The notes under the pieces: model-generated | Database searches by the model: none | Told to the model about the DNA's origin: nothing | What the model saw: only the letters and a program-made list of their open reading frames with translations | In this document: positions 36,683-45,703 of the stretch, one piece after another | How the letters are laid out: every line of letters begins with the position of its first letter | How positions within the stretch are numbered: the stretch's first letter is position 1 | Position numbers and translations under genes: made by a program | Origin: Brooklawnia propionicigenes | Lineage (GTDB): Bacteria > Actinomycetota > Actinomycetes > Propionibacteriales > Propionibacteriaceae | Assembly: GCF_030297015.1 (NCBI RefSeq) | Contig: NZ_AP028056.1 | Coordinates: forward strand, 2,118,939 to 2,182,938 | Reading direction: 5' to 3' | Length of the DNA stretch: 64,000 bases

Positions 36683-37966
36683 TCAGCCGGCTATCACGGC
36701 GCCGCCGACGGGGCGGATCGACAGAATCTGGCATGCATTGTCTCCGAGTACGGCGTTGATGCCCGCCTCGAAATCGGTCGCCAGGTCGACCGGAACGTAG
36801 GCCTGCACGGTGCCCGCAAAGCCGCCGCCGTGCACCCGCACCGCTCCTCTGCCGCCGAGCAGCTTCTGAGCGAGCGCGATCGTCACCCCGACGGCTTGCT
36901 GGGCCGGCTGGGAGACCGCGTACAGATTCTGGAGATGGCCGGCAGACGAGATACCCGAGGAGGTGACCATGCCGAGGAAATCATCGAACCGCCCCTCGGC
37001 CAGCGCCGATGCCTGCTGCGCCACCCGTGCATTGTCCTCGAAGAAGTGAACAGCCCGCAGCACGGCGCGGTCCCCGGTCAACTGGCGAACCTCGCCCAGG
37101 CGCGACCAGAAGGCTGCGGGGTCGACCTCGCTCAGATACTCGGCCCCGAGGCAGGCGGCGACCGCCCCCATTTCGTTGGTGATCGCAGCGTATTCATCGG
37201 TCAGGTCGGCGTGGTCTGCACCCGAGTCGATGATGCACAGCACATGTCCCGCGGCCGCCAGGTCAACATCGACGCGGCTCAGGGTGGGAGCACTCGGGTC
37301 GGCAAAATCGATGTGAACAACACCCCCGACCGAACAGGCCATCTGGTCCATCAGCCCGCTCGGCTTGCCGAAGAAGACGTTCTCGGCGAACTGACCGATC
37401 TGAGCCAGCTCGACGGCCGAGAGCTGGTCGGAGCAGAACAGATGATTGAGTGCCACTCCGATCAGAATCTCGTAGGCAGCAGAAGACGACAGCCCGGATC
37501 CACCGGGCACGTTCGAGAACACGCACAATGCGGCACCGCCCAGCTCATAGCCCCGGTCGGTCAGAGCGCGCGCCACACCCCGCACCAGGGAGGCGGACGT
37601 CCCGTACTCGCTCGCCCTCGGCTCCAGATCGTCGAGTGCGACCACGACTTCTGGGTAGCCCACCGAGCGAACCCGGATCACACCGCTCCGATCCGGCCCT
37701 CCGCATGCAATCATGTCGAGGCTGACCGAGCCCGCAAGGACCTGACCGTGCTGATGGTCGGTGTGATTGCCGCCCATCTCGGTGCGCCCTGCAGCGGTGA
37801 ACAATGCGGCCGATAGGCCTGGAAACTCGTCGGCAAAATGAGCGACGAGGTCCACGAGTCTCTCGCGGACCGTGTCACGACCCTCACCGGTGAGTGTGTA
37901 GATCTCCTCAATACGAGCGTCAAGAGCGCCGCCGTTGAGGTGATTCAGCAATTCGGAAGCATCCAT
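36683..37966 (-). CDS. galK: Galactokinase
   Basis: A GHMP kinase of 427 residues that phosphorylates galactose at C1. It has TAAGRTEMGGNHTDHQHGQVLAG, the galactokinase signature with substrate-binding Glu/Asp, the ATP loop NVPGGSGLSSSAAYEI (about 150-165) and the C-terminal AVRVHGGGFAGTVQAYVP. A motif FFGKPSGLMDQMAC carries the catalytic Asp. The start has AAGGAGACAGC upstream. First gene of galK-galE-galT; a LacI-type palindrome lies about 40 bases before it. Confidence 0.95.
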   Translation of the reverse strand: MDASELLNHLNGGALDARIEEIYTLTGEGRDTVRERLVDLVAHFADEFPGLSAALFTAAGRTEMGGNHTDHQHGQVLAGSVSLDMIACGGPDRSGVIRVRSVGYPEVVVALDDLEPRASEYGTSASLVRGVARALTDRGYELGGAALCVFSNVPGGSGLSSSAAYEILIGVALNHLFCSDQLSAVELAQIGQFAENVFFGKPSGLMDQMACSVGGVVHIDFADPSAPTLSRVDVDLAAAGHVLCIIDSGADHADLTDEYAAITNEMGAVAACLGAEYLSEVDPAAFWSRLGEVRQLTGDRAVLRAVHFFEDNARVAQQASALAEGRFDDFLGMVTSSGISSAGHLQNLYAVSQPAQQAVGVTIALAQKLLGGRGAVRVHGGGFAGTVQAYVPVDLATDFEAGINAVLGDNACQILSIRPVGGAVIAG

Positions 37967-38002
37967 GCTGTCTCCTTGACGAATCTGAGCTCTCGCTCAT
38001 AC

Positions 38003-38016
38003 TGTTTACCTTAACA
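38003..38016. promoter_or_regulatory. LacI-type operator-like palindrome between galK and the symporter
   Basis: TGTTTACCTTAACA is a 14-bp palindrome with a single mismatched pair outside its central CC (TGTTtA..TTAACA). It lies about 40 bases upstream of galK and 130 upstream of the SSS symporter, so one protein could control both directions. The LacI regulator at 40225 in the same cluster is the natural candidate. LacI sites usually have a central CG; the CC here is a deviation. Confidence 0.4.
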
Positions 38017-38145
38017 TACATTCCAGAAGCAGGGACATGGTCGTCACGAACCTCATTTTGACCGATCAACAGCGCCAAGGCAGGCGCTGCGTTCCTCCTC
38101 TCCGCGATTGACAGCGCATCCGAACAGGAGTCACCTACGACAGGC

Positions 38146-39831
38146 GTGTTGATGGAGCAGAAGCTACTGCTCGACGCGCAGTGGTACGACTACATTCCCA
38201 TCGTCATCTACTTCACCTTCGTCGTCGGCGTCGGCTTCGTCATGAAGGCGAGGGCCCGATCGTCCAACGAATTCCTCACAGGTGGTCGATCGCTGCCGGC
38301 CTGGGTCACGGGCATTGCCTTCGTGTCGGCCAATCTCGGCGCCGTTGAGATCATGGGCATGTCGGCCAATGGCGCCCAGTACGGCATGCCGACATTCCAC
38401 TACTTCTGGGTCGGAGCCGTCCCGGCCATGATCTTCCTCGGTCTGGTCATGATGCCGTTCTACTATGGCTCGAAGGTGCGCTCGGTGCCCGAGTTCATGT
38501 TCAAGCGCTACGGGACGACCGCCCATCTCATCAACTCCTTGAGCTTCGCCCTTGCCCAGTTGCTGATTGCAGGGATCAACCTGTTCCTGCTGGGCAAGAT
38601 CATCAACTGGCTGCTCGGATGGCCGCTGTGGGTGGCGCTGGTGGTCGCCGCGGTCATCGTGTTCACCTACATCTCGGTGGGCGGTCTCGCCGCAGCGATC
38701 TACAACGAGGTGCTCCAGTTCTTCGTCATCGTGGCGGCGCTGCTGCCACTCACCCTCATCGGTCTGCATCGCGTCGGTGGTTGGAGTGGTCTCAAGGCGC
38801 AGATGACCGAGAACGCGGTAGCAGTCGGCGCTGATCCCGCACTTCAGTTGAATTCCTGGCCTGGCCAGCTGTTGTCGGGCTTCGACTCGCCTACCATGTC
38901 GGTGATCGGCATCGTCTTCGGTCTTGGCTTCGTCTTGTCATTCGGCTATTGGACGACCAACTTCGTCGAAGTTCAGCGAGCCATGGCCTCCGACTCGATC
39001 TCGGCCGCGCAGAAGACGCCGATCATCGGCACCTTCGTGAAGATGTTCGTCCCGTTCCTCGTCATCATCCCGGGCATGGTCGCGGGCGTGCTGGTCAGTG
39101 AGGTGGCCGAGGCCAAGAGTTCGGGCGCATCGTTCGAATACAACAACGCCATCTTGTTCCTCATGCGCGACACGCTGCCCGACGGTCTGCTGGGCCTGGC
39201 CATCACCGGCCTGCTTGCGTCGTTCATGGCCGGCATGGCAGCGAACATCTCGGCCTTCAACACCGTGTTCACCGTCGACATCTATGAGCGCTATCTCCGG
39301 CCTGGTCAGACGGACGAGAAGTACCTTCGTATCGGCAAGATGTCGACGCTGGCAGCGTCGGTCATCGCCATTTTCACCGCATTGATCGCATCCCAGTACA
39401 ACAACCTGATGGACTACTTGCAGCAGCTGTTCTCGATGTTCAATGCGCCTTTGTTCGCCACCTTCATCGTCGGCATGTTCTGGAAGAAGGCCACTCCGGC
39501 TGCCGGCTGGTTGGGTCTGGCCTCCGGTACGCTCGCGGCGCTGGCCGTCAACGTGCTCTTGTGGACCCACGTGATCTCGCTGCCAGGCCAAGGCGGCGCC
39601 TTCTTGGCGGCGTCCACGGCGTTCGTCGTCGATGTCGCGGTAACCATCCTCGTCTCGCAGTTCACCGAGGCGAAACCTGAGGCTGAACTTCGGGGGTTCG
39701 TCTATTCGCTGACTCCGAAGTCTGAGCGCAGCGATCCGCAGCTGCATCAGCTGCCGGTGTGGCGCCGCCCAGTCCCGTTGGGCATCGCATCGGCCGTGCT
39801 CGTGCTTACTCTCAACGTGGTCTTCCGGTAG
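38146..39831 (+). CDS. SSS family sodium:solute symporter, probably for galactose
   Basis: A protein of 561 residues with about 14 membrane segments. Family blocks are SSNEFLTGGRSLPAWVTGIAFVSANLGAVEIMG (given in part), YYGSKVRSVPEFMFKRYG, GGLAAAIYNEVLQFF and the late TEAKPE region. SGLT-type sugar members carry similar N-terminal motifs. Context with galKET, a LacI regulator and a mutarotase suggests galactose or glucose as substrate; this is inference. GTG 38146 is favoured over ATG 38152 by AGGAG at 38126-38130. Intact. Confidence 0.88.
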   Translation: MLMEQKLLLDAQWYDYIPIVIYFTFVVGVGFVMKARARSSNEFLTGGRSLPAWVTGIAFVSANLGAVEIMGMSANGAQYGMPTFHYFWVGAVPAMIFLGLVMMPFYYGSKVRSVPEFMFKRYGTTAHLINSLSFALAQLLIAGINLFLLGKIINWLLGWPLWVALVVAAVIVFTYISVGGLAAAIYNEVLQFFVIVAALLPLTLIGLHRVGGWSGLKAQMTENAVAVGADPALQLNSWPGQLLSGFDSPTMSVIGIVFGLGFVLSFGYWTTNFVEVQRAMASDSISAAQKTPIIGTFVKMFVPFLVIIPGMVAGVLVSEVAEAKSSGASFEYNNAILFLMRDTLPDGLLGLAITGLLASFMAGMAANISAFNTVFTVDIYERYLRPGQTDEKYLRIGKMSTLAASVIAIFTALIASQYNNLMDYLQQLFSMFNAPLFATFIVGMFWKKATPAAGWLGLASGTLAALAVNVLLWTHVISLPGQGGAFLAASTAFVVDVAVTILVSQFTEAKPEAELRGFVYSLTPKSERSDPQLHQLPVWRRPVPLGIASAVLVLTLNVVFR

Positions 39832-39850
39832 GCCAAGAAAGGAAGCTGAC

Positions 39851-40108
39851 ATGCCTGAAAATCTCAAGACCGAGCCTGTGAAGGCTGACCTCACCGATAT
39901 CCGCATCATCATCGGCGCCGCACTCGGCCTGATCGGTGTCTTCCTCCTGATCATCGCGCTGGTTGCGACCGGGCCGGAGCAACTCGCCAAGACGGGCGGC
40001 ATCAACGGCAATCTCTGGTCAGGCCTGGGGCTCGTGGTCGTCTCGCTGGCGATGGTCATCTGGTGGAAGCTCAATCCCTCGGGCGGGGCGTCGCCCGCGG
40101 GGCAGTGA
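39851..40108 (+). CDS. Small two-helix membrane protein next to the symporter
   Basis: A protein of 85 residues, 19 bases after the symporter stop, with AGGAAG before the ATG. It has a short polar N-terminus with EPVKADLTDIRIIIG, then two membrane helices (IIGAALGLIGVFLLIIALVA and GLGLVVVSLAMVIWW) joined by about 16 residues. Nothing catalytic is seen. Some sodium symporters have small membrane partners, so an accessory subunit is a fair guess but not shown. A strong hairpin terminator follows, so it shares the symporter transcript. Confidence 0.75.
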   Translation: MPENLKTEPVKADLTDIRIIIGAALGLIGVFLLIIALVATGPEQLAKTGGINGNLWSGLGLVVVSLAMVIWWKLNPSGGASPAGQ

Positions 40109-40144
40109 GCTGCACCCCGCAACTGCATCCATGGTCGACACCGT

Positions 40145-40175
40145 GTGGTGGGGACGTCTCGGACGCCCCCACCAC
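40145..40175 (+). terminator. Strong hairpin terminator
   Basis: GTGGTGGGG (40145-40153) pairs with CCCCACCAC (40167-40175), with an inner CGTC/GACG stem and loop TCG: 13 pairs and one A-C mismatch. It ends the symporter/small protein transcript before the LacI gene. Confidence 0.75.
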
Positions 40176-40224
40176 GGCCCCACTAGACTTCATGACCAAG
40201 AGGACAGCGGTGGGCAGGATCATC

Positions 40225-41232
40225 ATGGCCGGCAAGAAGAGGGCTTCAATGGGCGACGTCGCACGCCTCGCCGGCGTCTCTGCCCAGACTGTGTCCAGGG
40301 TCGTGAACGGTGAGCCGTACGTAACCGATGAAAAGAGGGAAGCAGTACTGGCTGCCATGCGCAACCTGAAGTATCAACCCAACGCTGCCGCGCGTGCTAT
40401 GAAGCGCGGTGACTTCAAGACCATCGGCGTTCTGTATCGCAGTCTGCATCCCGTCGGGAATCGAAAGGCTCTCGAGGGCATCGTGGACGCAGCAGCCGCG
40501 CACAGCTATTCGACCTTGCTCATCCCGATGGGAAGTACCCAGGCGTCCGGCGGTGGTGGTATGCCGTCGGCACTGGAACAGTCAGCTATCGATGTTGCCA
40601 TCGTGATCGTTTCGTCGTCGCTCAGCGGCGCAGCCGAGAGGCCGAAAGCCTTGCCTGTGCCCACTGTCGTGCTCAGTTCCCACGCACCCAAGCTGGCGTC
40701 CTCGGTGAGCATCGACGAGGCGGCCGGTACGCGGGAGGCGGTCGCCCATCTGCTCGGTCTCGGTCACCTCACCGTCCATCACATCGCCGGGCCCGAGCGG
40801 TCGCTGCCCGCGCGCAACCGTGAAGACGCGTGGCGTGCCGCGCTCATCGAGGCCGGGCGCCCGGTTCCCGACGTCGTCCGGGGGGACTGGAGCGCAGAAT
40901 CTGGCTACCATGCCACCCGTGCGCTGCTGAAAACCCAGCGGCCGTCGGCACTGTTCGCAGGCAATGACCAGATGGCTTTGGGAGCCTATCGAGCCCTCTT
41001 CGAGGCGGGCGTGCGAATCCCCGAGGATGTCTCGGTCGTCGGCTGCGACAACATAGACGAGGCAGGCTCGTTCTCACCTCCGCTGACGACCATGCTCATG
41101 GACTGGGACCTCATTGGCCGCCAGGCACTCCAAGTTGCCCTGGGGATGCTCGACGACCCCACACCAACGATATTGACTACCCCGTCAACGCTCATCGTCC
41201 GCGCGTCAACCGCCCCGCCCCCCGCACGGTGA
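40225..41232 (+). CDS. LacI family transcriptional regulator of the galactose cluster
   Basis: A protein of 335 residues. The headpiece GDVARLAGVSAQTVSRVVNG (about 10-29) is a typical LacI helix-turn-helix, followed by the hinge helix region NAAARAMKRG. The core has the periplasmic-binding fold, ending with VSVVGCDNIDEAGSFSPPLTTM and VRAST. ATG 40225 has GGCAGG upstream; ATG 40192 is a possible earlier start. Probably senses galactose or a derivative and binds the palindrome at 38003, and perhaps others. It is followed by the mutarotase after 27 bases. Confidence 0.9.
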   Translation: MAGKKRASMGDVARLAGVSAQTVSRVVNGEPYVTDEKREAVLAAMRNLKYQPNAAARAMKRGDFKTIGVLYRSLHPVGNRKALEGIVDAAAAHSYSTLLIPMGSTQASGGGGMPSALEQSAIDVAIVIVSSSLSGAAERPKALPVPTVVLSSHAPKLASSVSIDEAAGTREAVAHLLGLGHLTVHHIAGPERSLPARNREDAWRAALIEAGRPVPDVVRGDWSAESGYHATRALLKTQRPSALFAGNDQMALGAYRALFEAGVRIPEDVSVVGCDNIDEAGSFSPPLTTMLMDWDLIGRQALQVALGMLDDPTPTILTTPSTLIVRASTAPPPAR

Positions 41233-41259
41233 ACACCCGATTCAGTAGGGAAACTCTGC

Positions 41260-42153
41260 ATGTCACGCTCAATCTCCGGCTCTGCGATCACCATTACCGC
41301 TGGCCACTACGCAGCAACCGTCCTTACCGTCGGCGCGGCACTGGGCTCGTTCACCTGCAACCGCCGCGATCTGGTGTTGCCCAGCCCGGTCGACACACTG
41401 TCACACGCGTTCCTCGGGAAGGCGCTCGTGCCGTGGCCCAACCGGGTCGCCGGTGGCAGCTACTCGTGGAACGGCCGCATGCATTACCTGCCGGTCAATG
41501 ACCTCCCCAACGACGCCGCATTGCACGGCCTGCTTTGCTGGCAGGAATGGCAGGTCGCGCACGCCAGTGCAGACGCGGTGACCCTAACAAGCTTCATCGC
41601 ACCACGCCCCGGCTACGAGTGGCCACTGGAGTGCACGGCCAGCTATCACCTCGATCCGGACGAGGGGCTGGGCGTCACGATCGAGTCGGTCAACATCGGG
41701 GTTGAAACAGCTCCCTACGGGGTCGCTTCGCATCCCTACATCTGTCTAGGTGGCCAGCCCGCGGACGCTTACGAGCTCACCATGCCGGCCGAATTGGTCT
41801 ACACCATGGATGGCAACCAGGTGCCCATCGCTGCCGTTTCGGTCAAAGAAGCCGCTGCCGATTTCCGTGCCGCGCGTTATATCGGTGGTGCGGCCCTTGA
41901 CCACGCGTTCACCGGATTTCCGGACGGGGTTTGGACGATCAAGGTCAGCGAACCGTCGTCCGGCCTCAGCGTGGAGTTGAGCAGCGACGTGGGCTACGCG
42001 CAGCTGTACTCTGCCGATGCGATCGGGCGGAGGGCGCTGGCGGTCGAACCGATGAGTTGCGCGCCGAACGCGTTCAACTCCGGTGATGGTCTCGTGCATC
42101 TCGCCCACGGTCAGCGTCACAGATTTGGCTACGCCCTACGTGCGCTCGGCTGA
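41260..42153 (+). CDS. Aldose 1-epimerase family protein
   Basis: A protein of 297 residues with the galactose-mutarotase-like beta-sandwich. Blocks include LVPWPNRVAGGSYSWNGR, LHGLLCWQEW with the conserved His, ASHPYICLG with the catalytic-type His and EPMSCAPNAFNSGDGL with the base Glu. It resembles the YihR/GalM-like group common in actinobacteria. It would interconvert alpha and beta anomers of galactose released by the alpha-galactosidase and so feed galactokinase. Follows the LacI gene; converges with the ROK gene. Confidence 0.88.
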   Translation: MSRSISGSAITITAGHYAATVLTVGAALGSFTCNRRDLVLPSPVDTLSHAFLGKALVPWPNRVAGGSYSWNGRMHYLPVNDLPNDAALHGLLCWQEWQVAHASADAVTLTSFIAPRPGYEWPLECTASYHLDPDEGLGVTIESVNIGVETAPYGVASHPYICLGGQPADAYELTMPAELVYTMDGNQVPIAAVSVKEAAADFRAARYIGGAALDHAFTGFPDGVWTIKVSEPSSGLSVELSSDVGYAQLYSADAIGRRALAVEPMSCAPNAFNSGDGLVHLAHGQRHRFGYALRALG

Positions 42154-42178
42154 TCCCGGAGCAGAGGGCTGCGATCGG

Positions 42179-43351
42179 TCATCGCGCCGCCTCCACCTGC
42201 GTCTCCAACCAGGCGACGATGGCCGTCACGGCAGCGCCCCGCGCCCATCGGTCGAAGCTGCCCGAACGCCTGTGAATGCGCAGCTGAGGCAGCTTTGGAC
42301 TGTGAAAACAGCTCAGGCTTTCGTCGAAGCCGGATGCCCATGGGGTCCCCAGTAGGGCCACCGCTTCGCCGTCAAGTACGGCATCTGTTGTCATCGCCGC
42401 GCCACAGACCGTCTGCATATAAGTTGCGAGATTGCGGCTGAACTCGGCGATGGTGTTCTGACAGGACAGATCACCATCGTGGGCAAGCGCGACCAGATCG
42501 TCCAGACTGTCCGGACGCGAATCATCGGCAATGATGTACCGTCCGGCGTGTGCCCTGGCCAGGACGGCCCGGGAGGTTAGCGCTCCGTTGGCGCAGCCGA
42601 TATGCCCGTACTGGCACACGCCGCGGGCACCAGCCAGCGGAATATGGCTGGTCGTTCCGTGGCCACCGAAGATGGGGGCGACTGCGCGGCTGTGGTGAAC
42701 GACGCCGTGCCCGATGCCTGAGCCCACCGAGGTCACGACGAAGCTGGGGTGGGTTCGACCAAGGCCGAACCACTGTTCGAGCATGGTCAAAGCCACGAGA
42801 TCATTGCGCAATGAGATCGGTACACCGTACACCGGACCGATCAGCGCAAGCAGGTCGACGTTGTGCCAACCGAGAAAGCGGCTGTCCTCGACTACCCCAT
42901 CGGAGAGCTGCCCCCCCAAGGACAGCCCAATGCCGCGTAACTGCTCCCGGCCGAAGCCCTGTTGGCCCGCGAGCGAGTCGACGATCTCATGAATCTGTCC
43001 CGCAACAACGTAGGGGTCAGTGTCGCGCAGCGGAACGGCCTCGCTGGCCAGCGTCTGTCCGCACGTGTTGGTCAATGCAGCGTGAGCGGCAGATGAGGTG
43101 ACGTTGATTCCGATGAAGTGATGGGCTGCGGGCGGTATCTCCAATAACTGTGTCGGTCTACCGACCCCGGTTTGGGGAGTGCCCACTCCTCTGTCGTCGA
43201 TCAGTCCTGCATTCACCAGCGGACGCACCAAGCGGGTGAGCGTAGCTCCTGACAACCTGAGCTCGCGTGCCACGTCGGCCCGAGAGATGGGTCCCTCGGT
43301 CAGCACATGGGCTGCAACTGCCAACGCGGAATCGTCGTAAAGGCGCGGCAC
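42179..43351 (-). CDS. ROK family transcriptional repressor
   Basis: A protein of 390 residues. The N-terminal winged helix (GPISRADVARELRLSGATLTR) is followed by a ROK sugar-kinase-like domain with FIGINVTSSAAHAAL and the zinc/ROK signature region GARGVCQYGHIGCANGALT, though the usual C-x-C-G-x2-G-C-x-E motif is altered. Regulators of this type (XylR/NagC) sense sugars. It is divergent from the alpha-galactosidase operon and probably represses it. GTG start at 43351 with GGAGGGG upstream. Confidence 0.9.
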   Translation of the reverse strand: MPRLYDDSALAVAAHVLTEGPISRADVARELRLSGATLTRLVRPLVNAGLIDDRGVGTPQTGVGRPTQLLEIPPAAHHFIGINVTSSAAHAALTNTCGQTLASEAVPLRDTDPYVVAGQIHEIVDSLAGQQGFGREQLRGIGLSLGGQLSDGVVEDSRFLGWHNVDLLALIGPVYGVPISLRNDLVALTMLEQWFGLGRTHPSFVVTSVGSGIGHGVVHHSRAVAPIFGGHGTTSHIPLAGARGVCQYGHIGCANGALTSRAVLARAHAGRYIIADDSRPDSLDDLVALAHDGDLSCQNTIAEFSRNLATYMQTVCGAAMTTDAVLDGEAVALLGTPWASGFDESLSCFHSPKLPQLRIHRRSGSFDRWARGAAVTAIVAWLETQVEAAR

Positions 43352-43418
43352 TGCCCCTCCTGTTCTGACGGAACCCTGTGTCTCGAGTAGATCATCTTCG
43401 TTCAGCTTAGTAAGTCGC

Positions 43419-43447
43419 TTGCCGATTCAGCACGGCGAGAGTATCTT
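43419..43447 (+). promoter_or_regulatory. Candidate promoter of the alpha-galactosidase operon
   Basis: TTGCCG (43419-43424) and TATCTT (43442-43447) are separated by exactly 17 bases, a good sigma-A-type arrangement 75 bases before the alpha-galactosidase start and divergent from the ROK gene. A repressor site is expected here, but I see no clear palindrome. Confidence 0.45.
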
Positions 43448-43522
43448 TTCTTCATAACGGAAGTAAGTGCATGGCTGCACTAGCTTCGAAACGACCATCT
43501 ATCAAGGTTGAGGACGGCCCCT

Positions 43523-45694
43523 ATGAGCGAAATCCCCGACACCGTTCAGCTGCGCCGAGGTGGCACTTCCGTGATCCTGCATGTGACCCATGCTGGCTTG
43601 CCATCGGTACTCTACTGGGGTCCGGACCTTGGAGTGTTCAGCGATCAGGAGGCGGGGCAGTTCGCCGCCTCCCAGGTACCGTTCGTGCCCGGCGCCGTGC
43701 TCGACGAGCCTCCTATAGTATCTTTGTTGCCGCAACAAAGTGAAGGTTGGAGTGGCACTCCTGGACTGGTCGGCACCCGCAATGGGAATGTCTTGTTTCC
43801 ACAGTTCGCCACGACAGCGGTGACCACTCAGGTAGCCGACAGCGATGGTGGTATCACCGGCGTCGATCTGTCCGCCCATGACGCCGAGTCGCAAATCGAT
43901 GTAGATCTGCACCTCGAGCTGAGCGAATCTGGGCTGTTGCGAGTGCGATCGTTGTTGACCAATGCCGGAGCAGACGGGTACGCGCTCGACTCCTTGGTGA
44001 TGGCACTACCTACCCCCGCGAGTGAGACCAGCGTCATCGATCAAACTGGGCGACATTTGCGCGAGCGGGACATTCAGACCCACGAGTTCACCGTCGGCAC
44101 ACATCTTCGGACGCTGCGGGTGGGACGCGGACACACTGCGTCGAGCATTCATGGCACTTGTGAGCCGGCATCCGGATGGCGTAGTGGACTGGTCCACTAC
44201 GTGCACGTCGCGTGGTCGGGCAACACTCAGACGCTGGCAGAACGGGACACCTTGGGCTTCCAGGTTCTGATGGGTGGCGAGTTGCTGGTGCCGGGCGAGA
44301 TCGTCCTGGGTGCGGGAGAGTCCTATGAGTCCCCGTGGCTTGTCGCGACTTGGGGCAATGGCCTGGATGAGGCGGCTGGGCGCATCCATGAGTGGTTGCG
44401 GGCTCGGCCGCAGCACCCCAGAACTCCGCGGCCGGTCACGCTGAATGCGTGGGAGGCTGTCTATTTCGACCATTCGCTGCCGCGCCTGCTCACGCTGGTT
44501 GATCTCGCGGCCGAGATTGGTGTGGAGCGCTTCGTCTTGGACGATGGTTGGTTCGGATCTCGCCGCGACGATCGGTCGGCTCTGGGTGACTGGGTGGTTT
44601 CGGCCGATGTGTGGCCGGACGGCCTGGCTCCGCTCGCGGATGCGGTCCATGCGGCAGGGATGCAGTTCGGGCTCTGGTTCGAGCCCGAGATGATCAGCCC
44701 CGACTCGCAAGCCGCCCGAGCGCACCCCGAGTGGATTCTGCGTCCGGTGACTCACCTGCCGATCGAGGCGCGTCACCAGCAGGTGATCGACCTGACCAAT
44801 CCGGACGCCTACGCGCACGTGCTGCAGCAGATGCTCACAGTGCTCGCGGACACCCCCATCGACTACATCAAGTGGGACATGAACCGGGATCTGTATGAGG
44901 CTGTAGCGCCGTGGTCGGGCCTGACGGCCTACCACGGTCAGGTCATGGCGACATATGCGCTGATGGATGCCGTGCTGGCCGCTCACCCGAAGATAGAGAT
45001 CGAATCGTGCGCAGGAGGTGGCGGACGGGTCGACCTCGCAATGATGGAGCGTGCGGTGCGCGTGTGGGGTTCGGACTGTATCGATCCGCTGGAACGTCAG
45101 CTGATTGAGGCCGGCACTTCGCTGTTGCTACCCCCGGAACTGGTCGGTTCGCATGTCGCCTCCACGGTCTCACACACCACCGGCCGCAGTCTCAATCTGA
45201 GTTTGCGCGCGGTCACCGCGATGTTCTCCCACATGGGTATCGAATGGGACATCACCGAAGCGACTCAGGCCGAACGCGACGAGCTGCGTGGCTGGGTCCA
45301 GCTGCACAAGCAGCTGAGGCCGCTCCTGCACACCGGCAGCGTCGTACATTCCGATCATCCCGACCACGGCTACTGGGTACACGGGGTGGTCGGGTCGGAC
45401 CAGTCGCGGGCTATCTACGCCATCACCCGGATGGCCACCTCGGTTCAGCGGCCCACACCCCCGCTCCGCCTGCCGGGTCTGAGCCCGAAGTTCAGCTATC
45501 GGGTGGCTGAGCTGTTGCCTGACGGAGTCGACACCTCTGTACGCATTTCGGGCAACCTGCAAGTGCCTTGGTGGGGACGAGGGCTGACTCTTGCCGGATC
45601 GGCTCTTGCCGGCGCCGGCATCCGATTCCCCGACCTTGATCCTGAGCGAACCCTTCTGTTGAGCATTACAGCAACCGAAATCCCCATCAGATGA
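43523..45694 (+). CDS. Alpha-galactosidase, glycoside hydrolase family 36
   Basis: A protein of 723 residues with an N-terminal beta-sandwich (about 1-300), a TIM barrel (about 310-640) and a C-terminal beta domain. Barrel motifs are LNAWEAVYFDH, FVLDDGWFG, FGLWFEPEM, the nucleophile D452 in YIKWDMNR, ESCAGGGGRVD, and the acid/base D518 in VWGSDCIDPLER. It removes terminal alpha-1,6 galactose from melibiose, raffinose and the like. There is no signal peptide, so it acts inside on imported sugars, in line with the following ABC importer genes. ATG 43523 chosen for AGGACGG upstream. Confidence 0.95.
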   Translation: MSEIPDTVQLRRGGTSVILHVTHAGLPSVLYWGPDLGVFSDQEAGQFAASQVPFVPGAVLDEPPIVSLLPQQSEGWSGTPGLVGTRNGNVLFPQFATTAVTTQVADSDGGITGVDLSAHDAESQIDVDLHLELSESGLLRVRSLLTNAGADGYALDSLVMALPTPASETSVIDQTGRHLRERDIQTHEFTVGTHLRTLRVGRGHTASSIHGTCEPASGWRSGLVHYVHVAWSGNTQTLAERDTLGFQVLMGGELLVPGEIVLGAGESYESPWLVATWGNGLDEAAGRIHEWLRARPQHPRTPRPVTLNAWEAVYFDHSLPRLLTLVDLAAEIGVERFVLDDGWFGSRRDDRSALGDWVVSADVWPDGLAPLADAVHAAGMQFGLWFEPEMISPDSQAARAHPEWILRPVTHLPIEARHQQVIDLTNPDAYAHVLQQMLTVLADTPIDYIKWDMNRDLYEAVAPWSGLTAYHGQVMATYALMDAVLAAHPKIEIESCAGGGGRVDLAMMERAVRVWGSDCIDPLERQLIEAGTSLLLPPELVGSHVASTVSHTTGRSLNLSLRAVTAMFSHMGIEWDITEATQAERDELRGWVQLHKQLRPLLHTGSVVHSDHPDHGYWVHGVVGSDQSRAIYAITRMATSVQRPTPPLRLPGLSPKFSYRVAELLPDGVDTSVRISGNLQVPWWGRGLTLAGSALAGAGIRFPDLDPERTLLLSITATEIPIR

Positions 45695-45703
45695 AGGAAC
45701 ATC

